A stretch of DNA of 64,000 nucleotides from Papio anubis (Eukaryota; Chordata; Mammalia; Primates; Cercopithecidae). Position numbers and translations under genes: made by a program. The stretch lies in assembly GCF_008728515.1 (NCBI RefSeq), contig NC_044981.1, positions 114,546,385-114,610,384 of the forward strand. Reading direction: 5' to 3'. Shown here piece after piece: positions 21,764-32,127 of this stretch. A model generated the notes under the pieces. That model was not told the DNA's origin. It was given only the letters and a program-made list of their open reading frames with translations, and made no database searches. Each line of letters opens with the position of its first letter. Position 1 is the stretch's first letter.

Positions 21764-21988
21764 GTTATGTTTACACTATACTATAGTCTAAAAGTGTGCA
21801 ATAGCACTATATCTAAAAAATATATATATATACAGACCTTAATTAAAATGTATTATTGCTAAAAATGCTAATGATCATCTGTGCCTTCAGTGAGTCATAA
21901 TCTTTTAGCTGGTGGAGATCTTGCCTTGATGTTGATGGCTGCTGACTGATCGGGGTGATTGTTGCTGATTAGGGTGATTGTGGCAATT

Positions 21989-22277
21989 TTTTTTATTTTT
22001 GAGATGGGGTCTCTGTCACCCAGGCTAGAGTGCAGTGGTGCGATCTTGGCTCACTGCAACCTCCTCCTCCTGGGCTCAAGCGATTCTTCTGCTTCAGCCT
22101 CCTGAATAGCTGGGACTACAGGCATGCGCCACCATGCCCAGCTAATTTTTCTATTTTTGTAGAGATGAGGTTTCATCATGTTGGCCAGGCTGGTCTTGAA
22201 CTCCTGACTTCAAGTGATCCACCGGCCTTGGCCTCCCAAAGTGCTGGGATTACAGGTGTGAGCCACCACGCCCGGCC
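21989..22277 (-). mobile_element. Alu (AluS-like) inside Tigger1
   Basis: Minus-strand Alu, poly-T side left, 'gagccaccacgcccggcc' at right. The 8-mer ggcaattt occurs at 21981-21988 and 22278-22285 in Tigger1 sequence, giving a short target duplication. Tigger1 text is continuous across it. Confidence 0.95.
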
Positions 22278-22543
22278 GGCAATTTCTTAAAGTAAGACAG
22301 CAATGAAGTTTGCTGCATTGATGGACTCTTCCTTTCACAGAAGCTCTCTCTGTAGCATCTGATGCTGTTTGATAGCATTTTACCCACGATAGAACTTCTC
22401 TTAAAATTGGAGTCAATCTTCTGAAACCTTGCTCCTGCTTTTAAACTAAGTTTATGGAATGTTCTAAATCCTTTATTGTCATCTCAACAATGTTCACAGC
22501 ATCTTCACCTTGGAGTAGATTCCATCTCAAGAAAACACTTTCT

Positions 22544-22846
22544 GGCCAGGCATGGTAGCTCACACCTGTTATCCCAGCACTTTGGGAGGCTGAGGTGGGA
22601 GGATCACTTGAGCCCAGGAGTTCAAGTCCAGCCTGGGCAACAAGGTGAAACCCCCATCTCTACAAAAAATACAAAAATTAGCTGGGTGTGGTGGCATGTG
22701 CCTGCAGCCCCAGCTACTCAGGAGGTTGAGGTGGAAGGATCACCTGAACCTGGGGAAGCTGAGGCTGCAGTGAGCTGTGATCACACTATTGCACTCCAGC
22801 CTGGGCAACAGAGAGAGGCACTGTCTCAAAAAAACAAACAAAACCA
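22544..22846 (+). mobile_element. Alu (J/S-like) inside Tigger1
   Basis: Plus-strand full dimer from 'ggccaggcatggtagctcac' to a tail of AAAC-type units. Perfect 12-bp target duplications 'aaaacactttct' at 22532-22543 and 22847-22858. The long plus-strand ORF through it mixes antisense transposase and Alu and has no biological meaning. Confidence 0.95.
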
Positions 22847-23711
22847 AAAACACTTTCTTTGCTCTTCCATAAGAAACAACTTATCCATTTAAGTTTGATT
22901 GTGAGATTGCAGCAATTCAGTCTCGTCTTTAGACTCCACTTCTAATTCTAGTTCTCTTGCTGTTTCCACATCTGCAGTTACTTCCTCCACTGAAGTCTTG
23001 GCCCTCGAAGTCATCCAGGAGGGTTGGTATCAACTTCTTCCAAACTCTTGTCAATTTTGATATTTTGACCTTCTTTCATAAATCACAAATGTTCTTAATG
23101 GCATCTGGAATGATAAATCCTTTCCAGAAGGTTTTCAATGTACTTTGCCCCGATCCATCAGAGGAATCACTATCTATGGTAGGTTAGCCTTACAAAATGT
23201 ATTTCTTAAATAATAGGGCTTGAAAGTTAAAATTATTCCTCGATCCATGGGCTGTAGAATGGATGTTGTGTTAGCAGGCATGAAAACAACATTCATCTCC
23301 TCGTACATCTCCATCAGAGCTCTTGGGTGACCAGGTGCATTGTCAATAAGGAGTAACCTTTGAAAGGAATCATTTTTTTTTTTTTTCCTGAGAAATGGTC
23401 TCAATGTTTAAGCTCAATAATGAGCTTAAAATATTCAGTAAGCCATGATGAAAACAGATGTGCTGTCATCCAGGCTTTGTTGCTCTTTTTGTGGAGCAGA
23501 GGCAGAGTAGATTTGGCATCATCCTGAAAGGTTCTAGGATTTTTGGAATGGTCAATGGGCATTGGCTTCAACTTCAAGTCACCAACTGCGTTAGCCCCTA
23601 ACAAGACAGGCAGCCTGTCTTTCAAAGCTTTGAAGCCAGGCATTGACTTCTTCTCTCTAGCTATGCAAATCTTACATGATATCTTTTCCCAAGAGAAGCC
23701 TGTTGCATTAC

Positions 23712-23997
23712 GGGCACTTATGGTCCCAGCTACTCGGGAGGCTGAGGCAGGAGAATGGCATGAACCCAGGAGGCGGAGCTTGCAGTGAGCTGAGATCGTG
23801 CCACTGCACTCCAGCCTGGGCAACAGAGCGAGACTCTGTCTCAAAAAAAAAAAAAAAAAAAGAAAAGCAAAGCAGCAGCAGCTAGAAGAAAGAAGAAGAA
23901 GGAGAAGGGAGAAGGAGAAGGAGAAGGAGAAGGAGAAGGGGAAGGGGAAGGGGAAAGGGAAGGGGAAGGGGAAGGGGAAGGGGAAGGAGAATAAGAA
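23712..23997 (+). mobile_element. 5'-truncated Alu right arm with expanded purine tail, in the Tigger1 catalytic region
   Basis: Only the Alu right arm is present ('gggcacttatggtcccag' to 'gagactctgtctc', 23712-23842), then 18 As and a long GAAG/GGAGAA/GGGGAA tract to about 23990. Target duplications 'tgttgcattacgg' (23701-23713) and 'tgtttcattatagg' (23998-24011) differ at a few positions. The duplicated site corresponds to the Val-Asp-Glu-Thr codons holding the first catalytic aspartate of the transposase. Confidence 0.88.
23876..23992 (+). repeat. (GGAGAA)/(GGGGAA) microsatellite derived from the Alu tail
   Basis: Purine-only tract: GAAGAA, then GGAGAA, then GGGGAA units, ordered in blocks as expected for an A tail that mutated and expanded in steps. 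Likely unstable. It contains many GGAA cores and could adopt a triplex-type structure. Confidence 0.93.
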
Positions 23998-24454
23998 TGT
24001 TTCATTATAGGGAAAATCTATTGTTTTGCATAGCCACCTTTATCAATGATCTCAGCTAGATTTTCTGGAGAATGTGCTGCAGCTTCTACATCAGCACTAG
24101 CTGCTTCACCTTGCACTTTTATGTTACGAAGATGGCTTCTTTTCCTTAAACCTCATGAACCAACCTCTTTCTAGCCTCGCTAAACTGTTCTTTTCTCTAG
24201 TTTCCTTACCTCTTCTCTCAGCTTTACAGAGCCAGTAGAAGGGCGTCCTGGCTCTAATAGGCTTTGGCTTAAGGGAATGTTGTGGCTGGTTTGATCTTCT
24301 ACCCAGACAACTAAAACCTCTTCTATATCCGCAAAAAGGCTGTTCCACTTTTTAATCATTTCTGTGTTCACTGGAGTAGTACTTTTAACTTTCTTCAAAA
24401 ATTCTTCCTTTTGCATTCACAATTTGGTTGTTTGCAACAAGAGGCCTAGCTTTT

Positions 24455-25574
24455 TTTTTTTTTTTAATTATACTTCCTTTAAGTTCTAGGGTACATGTAC
24501 AACGTGCAGGTTTGTTACATATGTATACTTGTGCCATGTTGGTGTGCTGTAATCGGACAACCTGCCAGCCCATCAACTCATCATTATTTACATCAGGTAT
24601 AACTCCCAATGCAATCCCTCCCCCTACCCCTCCCCGTGGATAGCTTCTCCCAGTGTAAGCATGCTCCCTCCTGAGTCCACGGATCTCATTGTTCAGTTTC
24701 CACCTATAAGGAGAACAACATGTGTTTGGTTTTCTTAGTTCTTGGTGGATAGTTTGGTTGAGAATGATGGTTTCCCAGCTGCATCCATGTCCCTGCAAAG
24801 TGACACAAACTCATCCTTTCTTTTGGCTGCATAGTATTCCATGGTGTATATGTGCCACATTTTCTTTTAATCCAGTCTGTCACTGATGGACATTTGGGTT
24901 GATTCCAAGTCTGGCACAGAATAGTGACACACAAACATACGCGATGTGTTCTTATAGCGCATGATTTATAATCCTTTGGGTATATACCCAGTAATGGGAT
25001 GGCTGGGTCATATGGTACATCTAGTTCTAGATCCTGAGGAATCGCCATACTGTTTCCCAAGTAATGGTTGAACTAGTTTACAATCCCACCAACAGTGTAA
25101 AGTGTTCTATTTCTCCACATCCTCCAGCACCTGTTGTTTCCTGACTTTTTAATGATCGCCATTCTAACTGGTGTGAGATGGTATCTCATTGTGGTTTTGA
25201 TTTGCATTTCTCTGATGGCCAGTGATGATGAGCATTTTTCATGTGTCTGTTGGCTGTATGAATGTCTTCTTTGAGAAATGTCTGTTCATATCCTTTGCCC
25301 ACTTTTGATGGGGTTATTTGTTTTTTCTTGTAAATTTGTTTGAGTTCTTTGTAGGTTCTGGATATTAGCCCTTGTCAGATGAGTAGATTGCAAAATTTTC
25401 TCCCATTCTTGTGGTTGCCTGTTCACTCTGATGGTAGTTTCTTTTGCTGTGCAAAAAGCTCTTTTAGTTTTAATTAGATACCATTTGTCAATTTTGGTTT
25501 TTGTTGTCATTGCTTTTTGGTGTTTTAGTCATGAAGTCCTTGCCCATGCTTTTGCGTCCTGGAATGGTATTGCC
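24455..25574 (-). pseudogene. L1 ORF2 C-terminal end and 3' UTR remnant
   Basis: Minus-strand text includes 'DVPYDPAIPLLGIYPKDYKS' near 24965-25030 and 'HTHRVCLCVTILCQTWNQPKC' -type sequence after it, the usual L1 ORF2 C-terminal region, followed by the L1 3' UTR and poly-A. Frameshifts divide it into short open stretches of at most 118 codons. Confidence 0.88.
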
Positions 25575-27585
25575 CCAACTACATGGAAACTGAAATAAAT
25601 CTGCTACTGGAATGACTACTGGGTACATAACAAAATGAAGGCAGAAATAAAGATACTCTTGAAACCAATGAGAACAAAGATACAACATACCAGAATCCTG
25701 GGACATTTAAAGTGAAATGTGTGAGGGAAATTTATAGCAACAAATGCCCACAAGAGAAAGCTGGAAAGATCTAAAACTGACACCCTAGCATCACAATTAA
25801 AAGAACTAGGGAGAAGCAAGAGCAAACACATTCAAAGCTAGCAGAAGGCAAGAAATAACTAAGATCAGAGCAGAACTGAAGGGAGATAGAGACACAAAAC
25901 CCTCCAAAAAATCACTGAATCCAGGAGTTGGTTTTGAAAAGATCAACAAAATTGATAGACTAGCAAAACCAATAAAGAAGAAAAGAGAGAAGAATCGAAT
26001 AGACACAATAAAAATGATAAAGGGATATCACCACCGACCCCACAGAAATACAAACTACCTACCTAGAGCAATCACTAAGTAAAACACCTCTATGCAAATA
26101 AACTAGAAAATCTGGAAGAAATGGATACCCCCTGGACACTGCAACCTCCAAGACTAAAACCAAGAAGAAGCTGAATCCCTGAATAGACCAATAGTAGATT
26201 CTGAAATTGAGGTACAATTAATAGCCTACCAACCAAAAAAGTCCAGGACCGATGGATTCACAGCTGGCCTTCAGAGGTACAAGAAGGAGTTGGTACCATT
26301 CCTTCTGAAACTGTTCCAATCAATAGAAAAAGAGGGAATCCTCCCAACTCATTTTGTATGACAACATCATCCTGACACCAAAGCCTGGCAGAGACACAGA
26401 AAAAAGAGAATTTTAGACCAAATATCCCTGATGGAACATTGATGCAAAAATCCTCAATAAAAATACTGGCTAACCGGATCCAGCAGCACATCAAAAGCTT
26501 ATCCACCATGATCAAGTGGGCTTCATCCTGGGATGCAAGGCTGGTTCAACATACACAAATCCATAAACGTAATCCAGCATATAAACAGAACCAAAGACAC
26601 AAACCATATATGATTATCTCAATAGATGCAGGAAAGGCCTTTGACAAAATTCAACAGCCCCTTCATGCTAAATTCCCCAATAAATTTGGTATTGATGGAA
26701 TGTATCTCAAAAATAATAAGAGCTATTTATGACAAACCCACAGCCAATATCATACTGAATGGGCAAAACTGGAAAAAATTCCCTTGAAAACTGGTACACA
26801 TTGCGGGGATGCCCCTCTCTCACCATTCCTATTCAACATAGTGTTGGAAGTTCTGGCTAGGCACCAGGTAAGAGAAAGTAATGAGGGTATTCAGTTAGGG
26901 AAAAGAAGAAGCCAAATTGTCCCTGTTTCAGATGACATGATTGTATATTTAGAAACCCCAGAATGTCCTTGGCAGCCCAAAATCTCCTTGCTGATAAGCA
27001 ACTTGCAAAGTCTCAGGATACAAAATCAATGTGCAAAAATTCACAACCATTCTTATACACCAGTAACAGATGGAGAGCCAAATCATGAATGAACTCCCAT
27101 TCACAATTGCTTCAAAGAGAATAAAATACCTAGGAATCCAACTTTACAAGGGATGTAAAGGACCTCTTCAAGGAGAACTTATAAAACCACTGCTCAGTGA
27201 AATAAAAGAGAACACAAAACAAATGGAAGAATATACCATGCTCATGGATAGGAAGAATCAATATCGTGAAAAAATCGTAATTTATAGATTCAATGCCATC
27301 CCCATTAAGCTGTCACTAAATACCTTCTACAGAATTGGAAAAACTGCTTTAAAGTTCATATGGAACCAAAAAGAGCCCTGCATTTCTGGGAGACAATCCT
27401 AAGTCAAAAGGGACAAAGCTGGAGGCAATGATACCTGACTTCAAACTCTGGCACTACAAAGCTACAGTGAACTAAAACAGCATGGTACTGGTACCAAAAC
27501 AGAGATATAGACTCAATGGAACAGAACAGAGTCCTCAGAAATAATACCACATATCTACAGCCATCTGATCTTTGATAAACCTGAG
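25575..27585 (+). pseudogene. L1 ORF2 remnant: linker and reverse transcriptase region
   Basis: Plus-strand reading across several frames gives L1 reverse transcriptase text, for example 'HMIISIDAEKAFDKIQ'-like sequence near 26606-26660 (here YMIISIDAGKAFDKIQQ). In the YADD/FADD catalytic loop near 26925-26950 one base is missing, so the frame reads SDDMIVYLE downstream of a shift. Many other indels. No function expected. Confidence 0.88.
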
Positions 27586-28080
27586 AAGAGGCCTAGCTTT
27601 TAGCCTATCTTGGCTTTTAAGATGCCTTCCTCACTAAACTTAATCATCTCTAGCTTTTAGATTTAAAGTGAGAGACATGCTACTCTTTCTTTCACTTGAA
27701 CACTTAGAGGCCATTGTAGGGTTATTAATTGGCCTAATTTAAATGTTGTTGTGTCTCAGGGAATAAGAAGGCCTGGAGAAAGGGAGAGAGACAGGAGAAT
27801 GACTAGTTACTGGAGAAGTCAGAGATTCTGACTTCATGGATTAAGTTTGTTGTCTTATATGGGCATGGTTTGTGGTACTCCAAAACAATTACAATAGTAA
27901 TATCAAAGATTACTGATCATATAGATCACAGATATAAACAAAAAGTTTTAAATATTGGAAGAATTCCCAAAATGTGACAGAGAGACATGAAGTGAGCACA
28001 TACTGTTGGAAAAACGGTACCAAAAGACGGTACCAAAAGACCGGTGCCCAATGCAGGATTGCCACAAACCATCAATTTGT

Positions 28081-28107
28081 AAACAAACAAACAAACAAAC
28101 AAACAAA
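28081..28107. repeat. (AAAC)n tract inside Tigger1
   Basis: Nearly seven AAAC units replacing a short A-rich stretch close to the Tigger1 5' terminus. Local slippage expansion. Confidence 0.9.
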
Positions 28108-28324
28108 CCTCAATATCTGTTAAGCACGGCAAAGTAAAGCACAATAAAATGAAGTATGCCTATAAATTATTGGTTCTTCATGATAGCCTCTCAAAGTAGA
28201 ATTACTAGGTTAAAGTTTGTGAACACATACATCTAGCTTAAGATACAGACATCTTGCATATCTAACATAGATCTTAAGATATATTGACAATGCCAACTTT
28301 TTGTTGCCAAAGTGGTGACTTTTG

Positions 28325-28610
28325 TTTTTTCCTGCTTTTTATTTTAAAATGATTTCAAACTTACAGAAAAATTACAAGAATGTACAATGGATACTATTTA
28401 ATCATATCTGGTTTAAAAAACCTGGATACCCTTTGCTCAAAGATGAAATCAAGTTTTGCCAATTGGCTCAATCCTGTCCTTCATAGCAAAAGCACCATTC
28501 CCGGATCCTGGGTTGCACCCAATTCCAGGTCTCTCTAGTCTCCTTCAATCTAAATCAGTTCCTCAGTCTCTACTTTATTTTCATCCTGAAGAGGACATTA
28601 TGAATATCAG
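28325..28610 (+). mobile_element. Old interspersed repeat, probably L1M 3'-UTR type
   Basis: Signature phrases 'cttacagaaaaattacaag', 'gtccttcatagcaaaagca', 'ccggatcctggg' and 'agtctccttcaatctaaatc' match, in order, a common old human repeat that I associate with L1M 3' regions. Family name is from memory and uncertain; that it is a dispersed repeat is more secure. Confidence 0.5.
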
Positions 28611-28615
28611 TTTTA

Positions 28616-28905
28616 ATGTCTCATCATCTTCTGAAGTGCAACAAATCTAAAACTGATTTCATCATCTTTCTCTGCAAATCAACTTTCCCACTAAATTCCT
28701 ACTTTTTTTTTTTTTATCATCCTTCTTCCAACATCCTAGGCTTAAAACTTTCCTTCTCCCTTAATCCACACATAGTTCTCAAATTGTTAAACATTATTAT
28801 TCAATTGTCCCATTCGATATATTTACCTGCACTTTCCCATGGACTCAACATGTCCATCACTCAACTCATGAGCTTCTTTCTAAAACCTCCGCCTCAGCTT
28901 CCTGC
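28616..28905 (+). mobile_element. L2 fragments (LINE2)
   Basis: Two similar L2 segments: 28616-28675 ('aaatctaaaactgatttc', 'atcatctttctctgc') and 28838-28890 ('gactcaacatgtccatca', 'ctcatgagcttc') both correspond to the same part of L2, so two copies or an internal duplication. Strongly diverged. Confidence 0.6.
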
Positions 28906-29717
28906 ATGAATAACCTCTGCATGGCACCAACATTGGCCAAGTGGGCCAAGGTAGCATGAGGAAAGACAGGCAGCTGGAAAGGACCTGGCCCTGTGTGCTA
29001 GAAGAATAGGTAGGAACAGAAGAGGGAGGGCATAAAGTGTGAATAAGCCTTTAAATGCTGTGCTACATATTCCAATTTTAATTCGTGTCTTCTTTCTGGA
29101 CTATTCTGTGGGCATTTTAAGACTCTAGCCATTTAAAAAGCTGCTTTAGAATGTGATCGCTAGTAAGCTTTTTGTATACAGAGGGACTAAATAAAAGTTT
29201 GTTGATAAATAAAGTTGATAAATTACATTGAGGCTTAAAGTCTTTGAGAGTTCATACTCTACTATGAATTGCTTTCTTCTCTAAATGTGGCATGAACATA
29301 TTGAACCATCTGATTTTAAAAACATGGGAAATCATCTCACCTTCCCTCTAAACAACAGTAGAAAGACTGTGTATACTAATTTAGCAAACACTGATTTTGC
29401 AGAAAAGAAACATTCAGCAAATACTTATTGAGGGCCCAGTACACACACACACATGTATATATACACATACATATTTATAGACAAATATAATTGATGCATT
29501 ACTTAAGGAAGTGATAACCATTTGCAAATAAAAGTATGAAAACATCTATCCTCAATTAAATAGTGTACCTTTTAAAATGATAAACACATTGGCTTAAATT
29601 TTTTCACAGTCTTTTAGAAATTGGGTTTCCAGTTTTCATAAGCCAATAAGGAAAGCTAGTGCTTGTGCTCTTGGAGAGGAAAAGTGTGTTTTTGGCTGGC
29701 AATGTGTGTGGTGGCAA
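28906..29717. other. Unique sequence with a CA/TA tract, no gene
   Basis: No gene seen. 29405-29435 looks like an L2 start ('cagcaaatacttattgag'), followed by a CA/TA tract at 29442-29475. The remainder is unremarkable. Confidence 0.4.
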
Positions 29718-29912
29718 ATGCATAAATTCTGGATCTAATATCTGGCTTTCCATTCCTGTTCTGCCACTTGCTAACTGTGTGATGGGGTGAGATGGGTCCT
29801 CCAGACCCCAGCTTCTTCATTTGTAAAGTGGGGGAATGATGATAGTTCCCACCTCATAGTGTTATTGCATTAAATGAATTAATACACATGAAGAGTTCAT
29901 AACAAATGGTGA
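29718..29912 (+). mobile_element. MIR
   Basis: Plus-strand MIR: 'ctgttctgccacttgctaac', 'tgtgtga', 'cttcttcatttgtaaagtgg', 'gataatagt'-type text and 'cacctcatagtgttattgc' in canonical order. Confidence 0.85.
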
Positions 29913-29984
29913 AGATGGATGATGCCCTCCTAAGGATTCTTTCAGTTGCAATAATCTTATTTAAATCTAATCAATCCTGATTAT

Positions 29985-30090
29985 TAATACATTTACTGAT
30001 TCAATTAACATTCACTGTAGTTCAGTAAGCTAGGAGCAGTGATGGGTAAGACATAGTTCCCATCATCAAAGGCTATCATATTATAAAAAC
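29985..30090 (-). mobile_element. L2 3' fragment
   Basis: 'caattaacattcactgtag', 'ctaggagcagtgatgggta' and 'acatagttcccatcatcaaa' correspond to the minus-strand L2 3' region. Decayed. Confidence 0.6.
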
Positions 30091-31002
30091 TGAAGAAGCA
30101 AAATAATACTGTTGGGTAAGGACGAGACACTTCACCTCTCTTCCCAGCTTTCTATCTCAGCTCATAAGAGAAAACATCCATCCTTGCATGGCTCAGTGGA
30201 TTCTTGGATGAATCCCTCACAGCTAGCTCTTTACTTTAGTTCTGAACTAGTTCTCATGGGAGAGGAGCTGCTTATCTGAATAAATCTGTTCTTTGTAGGG
30301 CCATGTTTCCTCTAGTGATCAGTAATGCTGCACAGAAATATAATGGGTATCTCTAGGCTCAGTTCAACCTGATATTGGACAAGTGAGCATGCCCACATAC
30401 TCAGGATCCTTTTCTTTCTCTCTGCTGTCCTTGGCCTCTCCTTTTCCCTCTCCCTCCACCCACCAGGTCTCTGAACATGAGCATGCATGTGCGTATACAC
30501 CTTTTCCCACACATGAGCATAGGATCCCAAGGTCTAGATTTTGGATGGGACATAAGAGACTCCATTCCTTCTTTTCGCCAAATTACGCCTGCCATCCAGC
30601 TTTCCTTTGGATTTTCAGGAAGTGGTTCAGATATTGATAAAATTTACATTGGATTTCTTATTTGATTATTGATCCTTTTGTAGGTGTTCTTTGGCAGAGA
30701 ACCCTATAGGTAAGAAGAAAAAGTGCCAGGATTTGGATATCCTGAACACCTAAAAATGTGTTGTTAAACTTTTTCCACAAGACATTTTATCTCCTAAGAA
30801 CAAAACTCTCTTAAATTATAATCTTCCAATTGCTCTGTTTCTTTAGTCATCTTTATCTTGGCTGCTATCTACATAAATTGTCTCAATTTCTCTTCTCCTT
30901 CTCCTCTTCCTCTTTCTTTTCATTTTGTATTTTAGTTATGGAAGCGGTTCTTTGAGATAATCTTCTCAGCCTCTCTGTAGCTGAGGAAACAAACAGAGTG
31001 GT
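30091..31002. other. Unique sequence, no gene
   Basis: About 900 bp with no identified repeat or gene. A pyrimidine-rich stretch lies at 30408-30470 and another near 30885-30930. Overlapping short ORFs on both strands at 30312-30665 have no domain. Confidence 0.45.
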
Positions 31003-31354
31003 TAAGTATTTAATTTACCTGTAATCCCAGCAGTTTGGGAAGCTGAGGGCAGGTGGATCACCGGAGGTCAGGAGCTCAAAACCACCCCGGCCAACATGGT
31101 GAAACCCTGTACCTACCAAAAATACAAAAAAAAATTAGCTGGGCGTGGTGTTATGTGTCTGTAGTCCCAGCTACTCGGAAGGCTGAGGCAGCAGAATCAC
31201 TTGAACCTGGGAGGCAGAGGTTGTAGTGAGCTGAGATGGGGCCACTGCACTCCAGCCTGGGTGACAGAGTGAGACTCCATCTCAATAAAAATAAAAATAC
31301 AAATAAAATAAAAAATAAAAATAAAATAAAATAAAATAAAATAAATATTTAATT
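31003..31354 (+). mobile_element. 5'-truncated Alu (AluS-like) with target duplications and AAAAT tail
   Basis: The Alu starts at 'acctgtaatcccagcag' (about 31017), so roughly the first 20 bases are lost. It ends in a long (AAAAT)n tail to 31341. Target duplications 'taagtatttaatt' (31003-31015) and 'taaatatttaatt' (31342-31354) differ at one base. Confidence 0.92.
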
Positions 31355-31379
31355 AACGACATGCAGCTAGTTAACAGCT

Positions 31380-32127
31380 AAGGTGGACTTCAGTCCAGAT
31401 TTGCAGACTTCATGTACTGTTCTTCCCATCAAACTATGTTATCTTCTAATTTCTAACTCCATCTTTGACACACTTCAGTTTTCATCCCAGCTACATCAAC
31501 AATATTGTCTCAGGTTTACCCCTTCTTCTTTGAGCCCTGCTGCCATTGTCTTAACTCAGGCCTTCACCATCTCCTGTTTCCATCTCTTTCCTCCAATCTT
31601 TCCCACATGGGGCTGCTAGAGTCAGTTCCCTAAAACAAAATACGAATGTACTAGTCTTCTGGTGTATAGACCTTCAGTGCTCTTCATTGCCTCCTGGATT
31701 GGCTCCAAATTCCTTGGGATGGCATTCTAGCTGGAAGCTATCGTTTTAGACTAATTTCTTGCCACTCTTTCTCCACCCCTCCAACTTCCCTACCCCCATA
31801 GTGCCTGTGCCTTGGTAACAGACTGGTCCCCAATTACAGTATACCAATGTCTATTTATCACATTCTTAAAAATTGAACTAAACTCTAATCAATGCAAACA
31901 TTATCTCTTCTAACTATCTGAGTCAGACCAATCACTCTTACCAGTAATTTTATCGCACCTGGTCATACCATTGATGGCATTTCTTGCATGATATGGTTTT
32001 CATTTGGATCCATGCTTTCTACACTAGGCCATGAGCACCTAGAGAGCAGGGACTAGTGTTCTCTTCCTCTTTATGTTTCCAGGGCTTAGCCCTGGTTTGT
32101 TAGTTCTAACAACATCTAACCCTGGAC
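31380..32127 (+). mobile_element. L2 (LINE2) 3' region
   Basis: A long plus-strand L2 stretch: 'aactccatctttgacacac', 'ctcttcattgcctcctggat', 'ggccatgagcacctagag', 'gagcagggactagtgttc' and 'ttccagggcttagccctgg' follow L2 order up to near its 3' end. No reading frame survives. The L1M block begins where it stops. Confidence 0.75.

Larger units (their letters stand above)
24455..27585 (-). mobile_element. L1 (L1PA/L1PB-like) with 5' inversion, inserted in Tigger1
   Basis: 24455-25574 is the L1 3' end in minus orientation (poly-T, 3' UTR, end of ORF2). At 25574/25575 orientation switches and 25575-27585 is upstream ORF2 in plus orientation. Identical 16-bp target duplications 'aagaggcctagctttt' (24439-24454 and 27586-27601) enclose both halves, so this is one event: twin priming. 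By comparison with the L1 at 53602-55233, about 175 bp of ORF2 were lost between the two halves. Absence of a 5' UTR and ORF1 makes it 5'-truncated as well. Confidence 0.93.
21890..27714 (-). pseudogene. Tigger1 transposase pseudogene (DDE/D, CENP-B-like)
   Basis: The transposase start codon is at 27712-27714 on the minus strand (Met-Ala-Ser-Lys reading). Going downstream, a CENP-B/Tc5-type DNA-binding region lies in about 24120-24416 (visible: VEDQTSHNIPLSQSL). The catalytic core lies in 23180-24010. The segment with the first catalytic Asp is exactly where an Alu inserted (23701-24011). 'GANAVGDLKLKP' follows near 23570-23610, then 'LLLIDNAPGHPRAL' with the second Asp near 23310-23350, and 'ILQPMD' with the third near 23245-23260. 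The C-terminal half runs through 21890-23170. Frameshifts, stops and four insertions make it non-functional. Related domesticated proteins exist in mammals (TIGD, JRK families), but this copy is a dead repeat. Confidence 0.9.
21764..28162 (-). mobile_element. Tigger1 DNA transposon (pogo/Tc1-mariner group), multiply interrupted
   Basis: One Tigger1 in minus orientation. Its transposon 5' end is at right, with 'aagcacaataaaatgaag' then 'tatgcc' at 28140-28160 and a TA target site at about 28163. It is interrupted by Alus at 21989-22277 and 22544-22846, a truncated Alu with expanded tail at 23712-23997, and a 3.1-kb L1 at 24455-27585. Each insert carries target duplications in Tigger1 sequence, so the transposon is the oldest layer. 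Own sequence remaining is roughly 2.4 kb. The distal TIR at the left is replaced by an Alu. A 13-bp unit (cggtaccaaaaga) is doubled at 28014-28039. Confidence 0.93.

Noticed and set aside
22476..22892. 138-codon plus-strand ORF
   Set aside because: Runs antisense through Tigger1 and sense through an Alu; a chimera of two repeats.
23876..23992. Regular GA-rich repeat considered as an array element such as CRISPR or satellite
   Set aside because: Units of 3-6 bases without spacers, attached to an Alu tail: a microsatellite.
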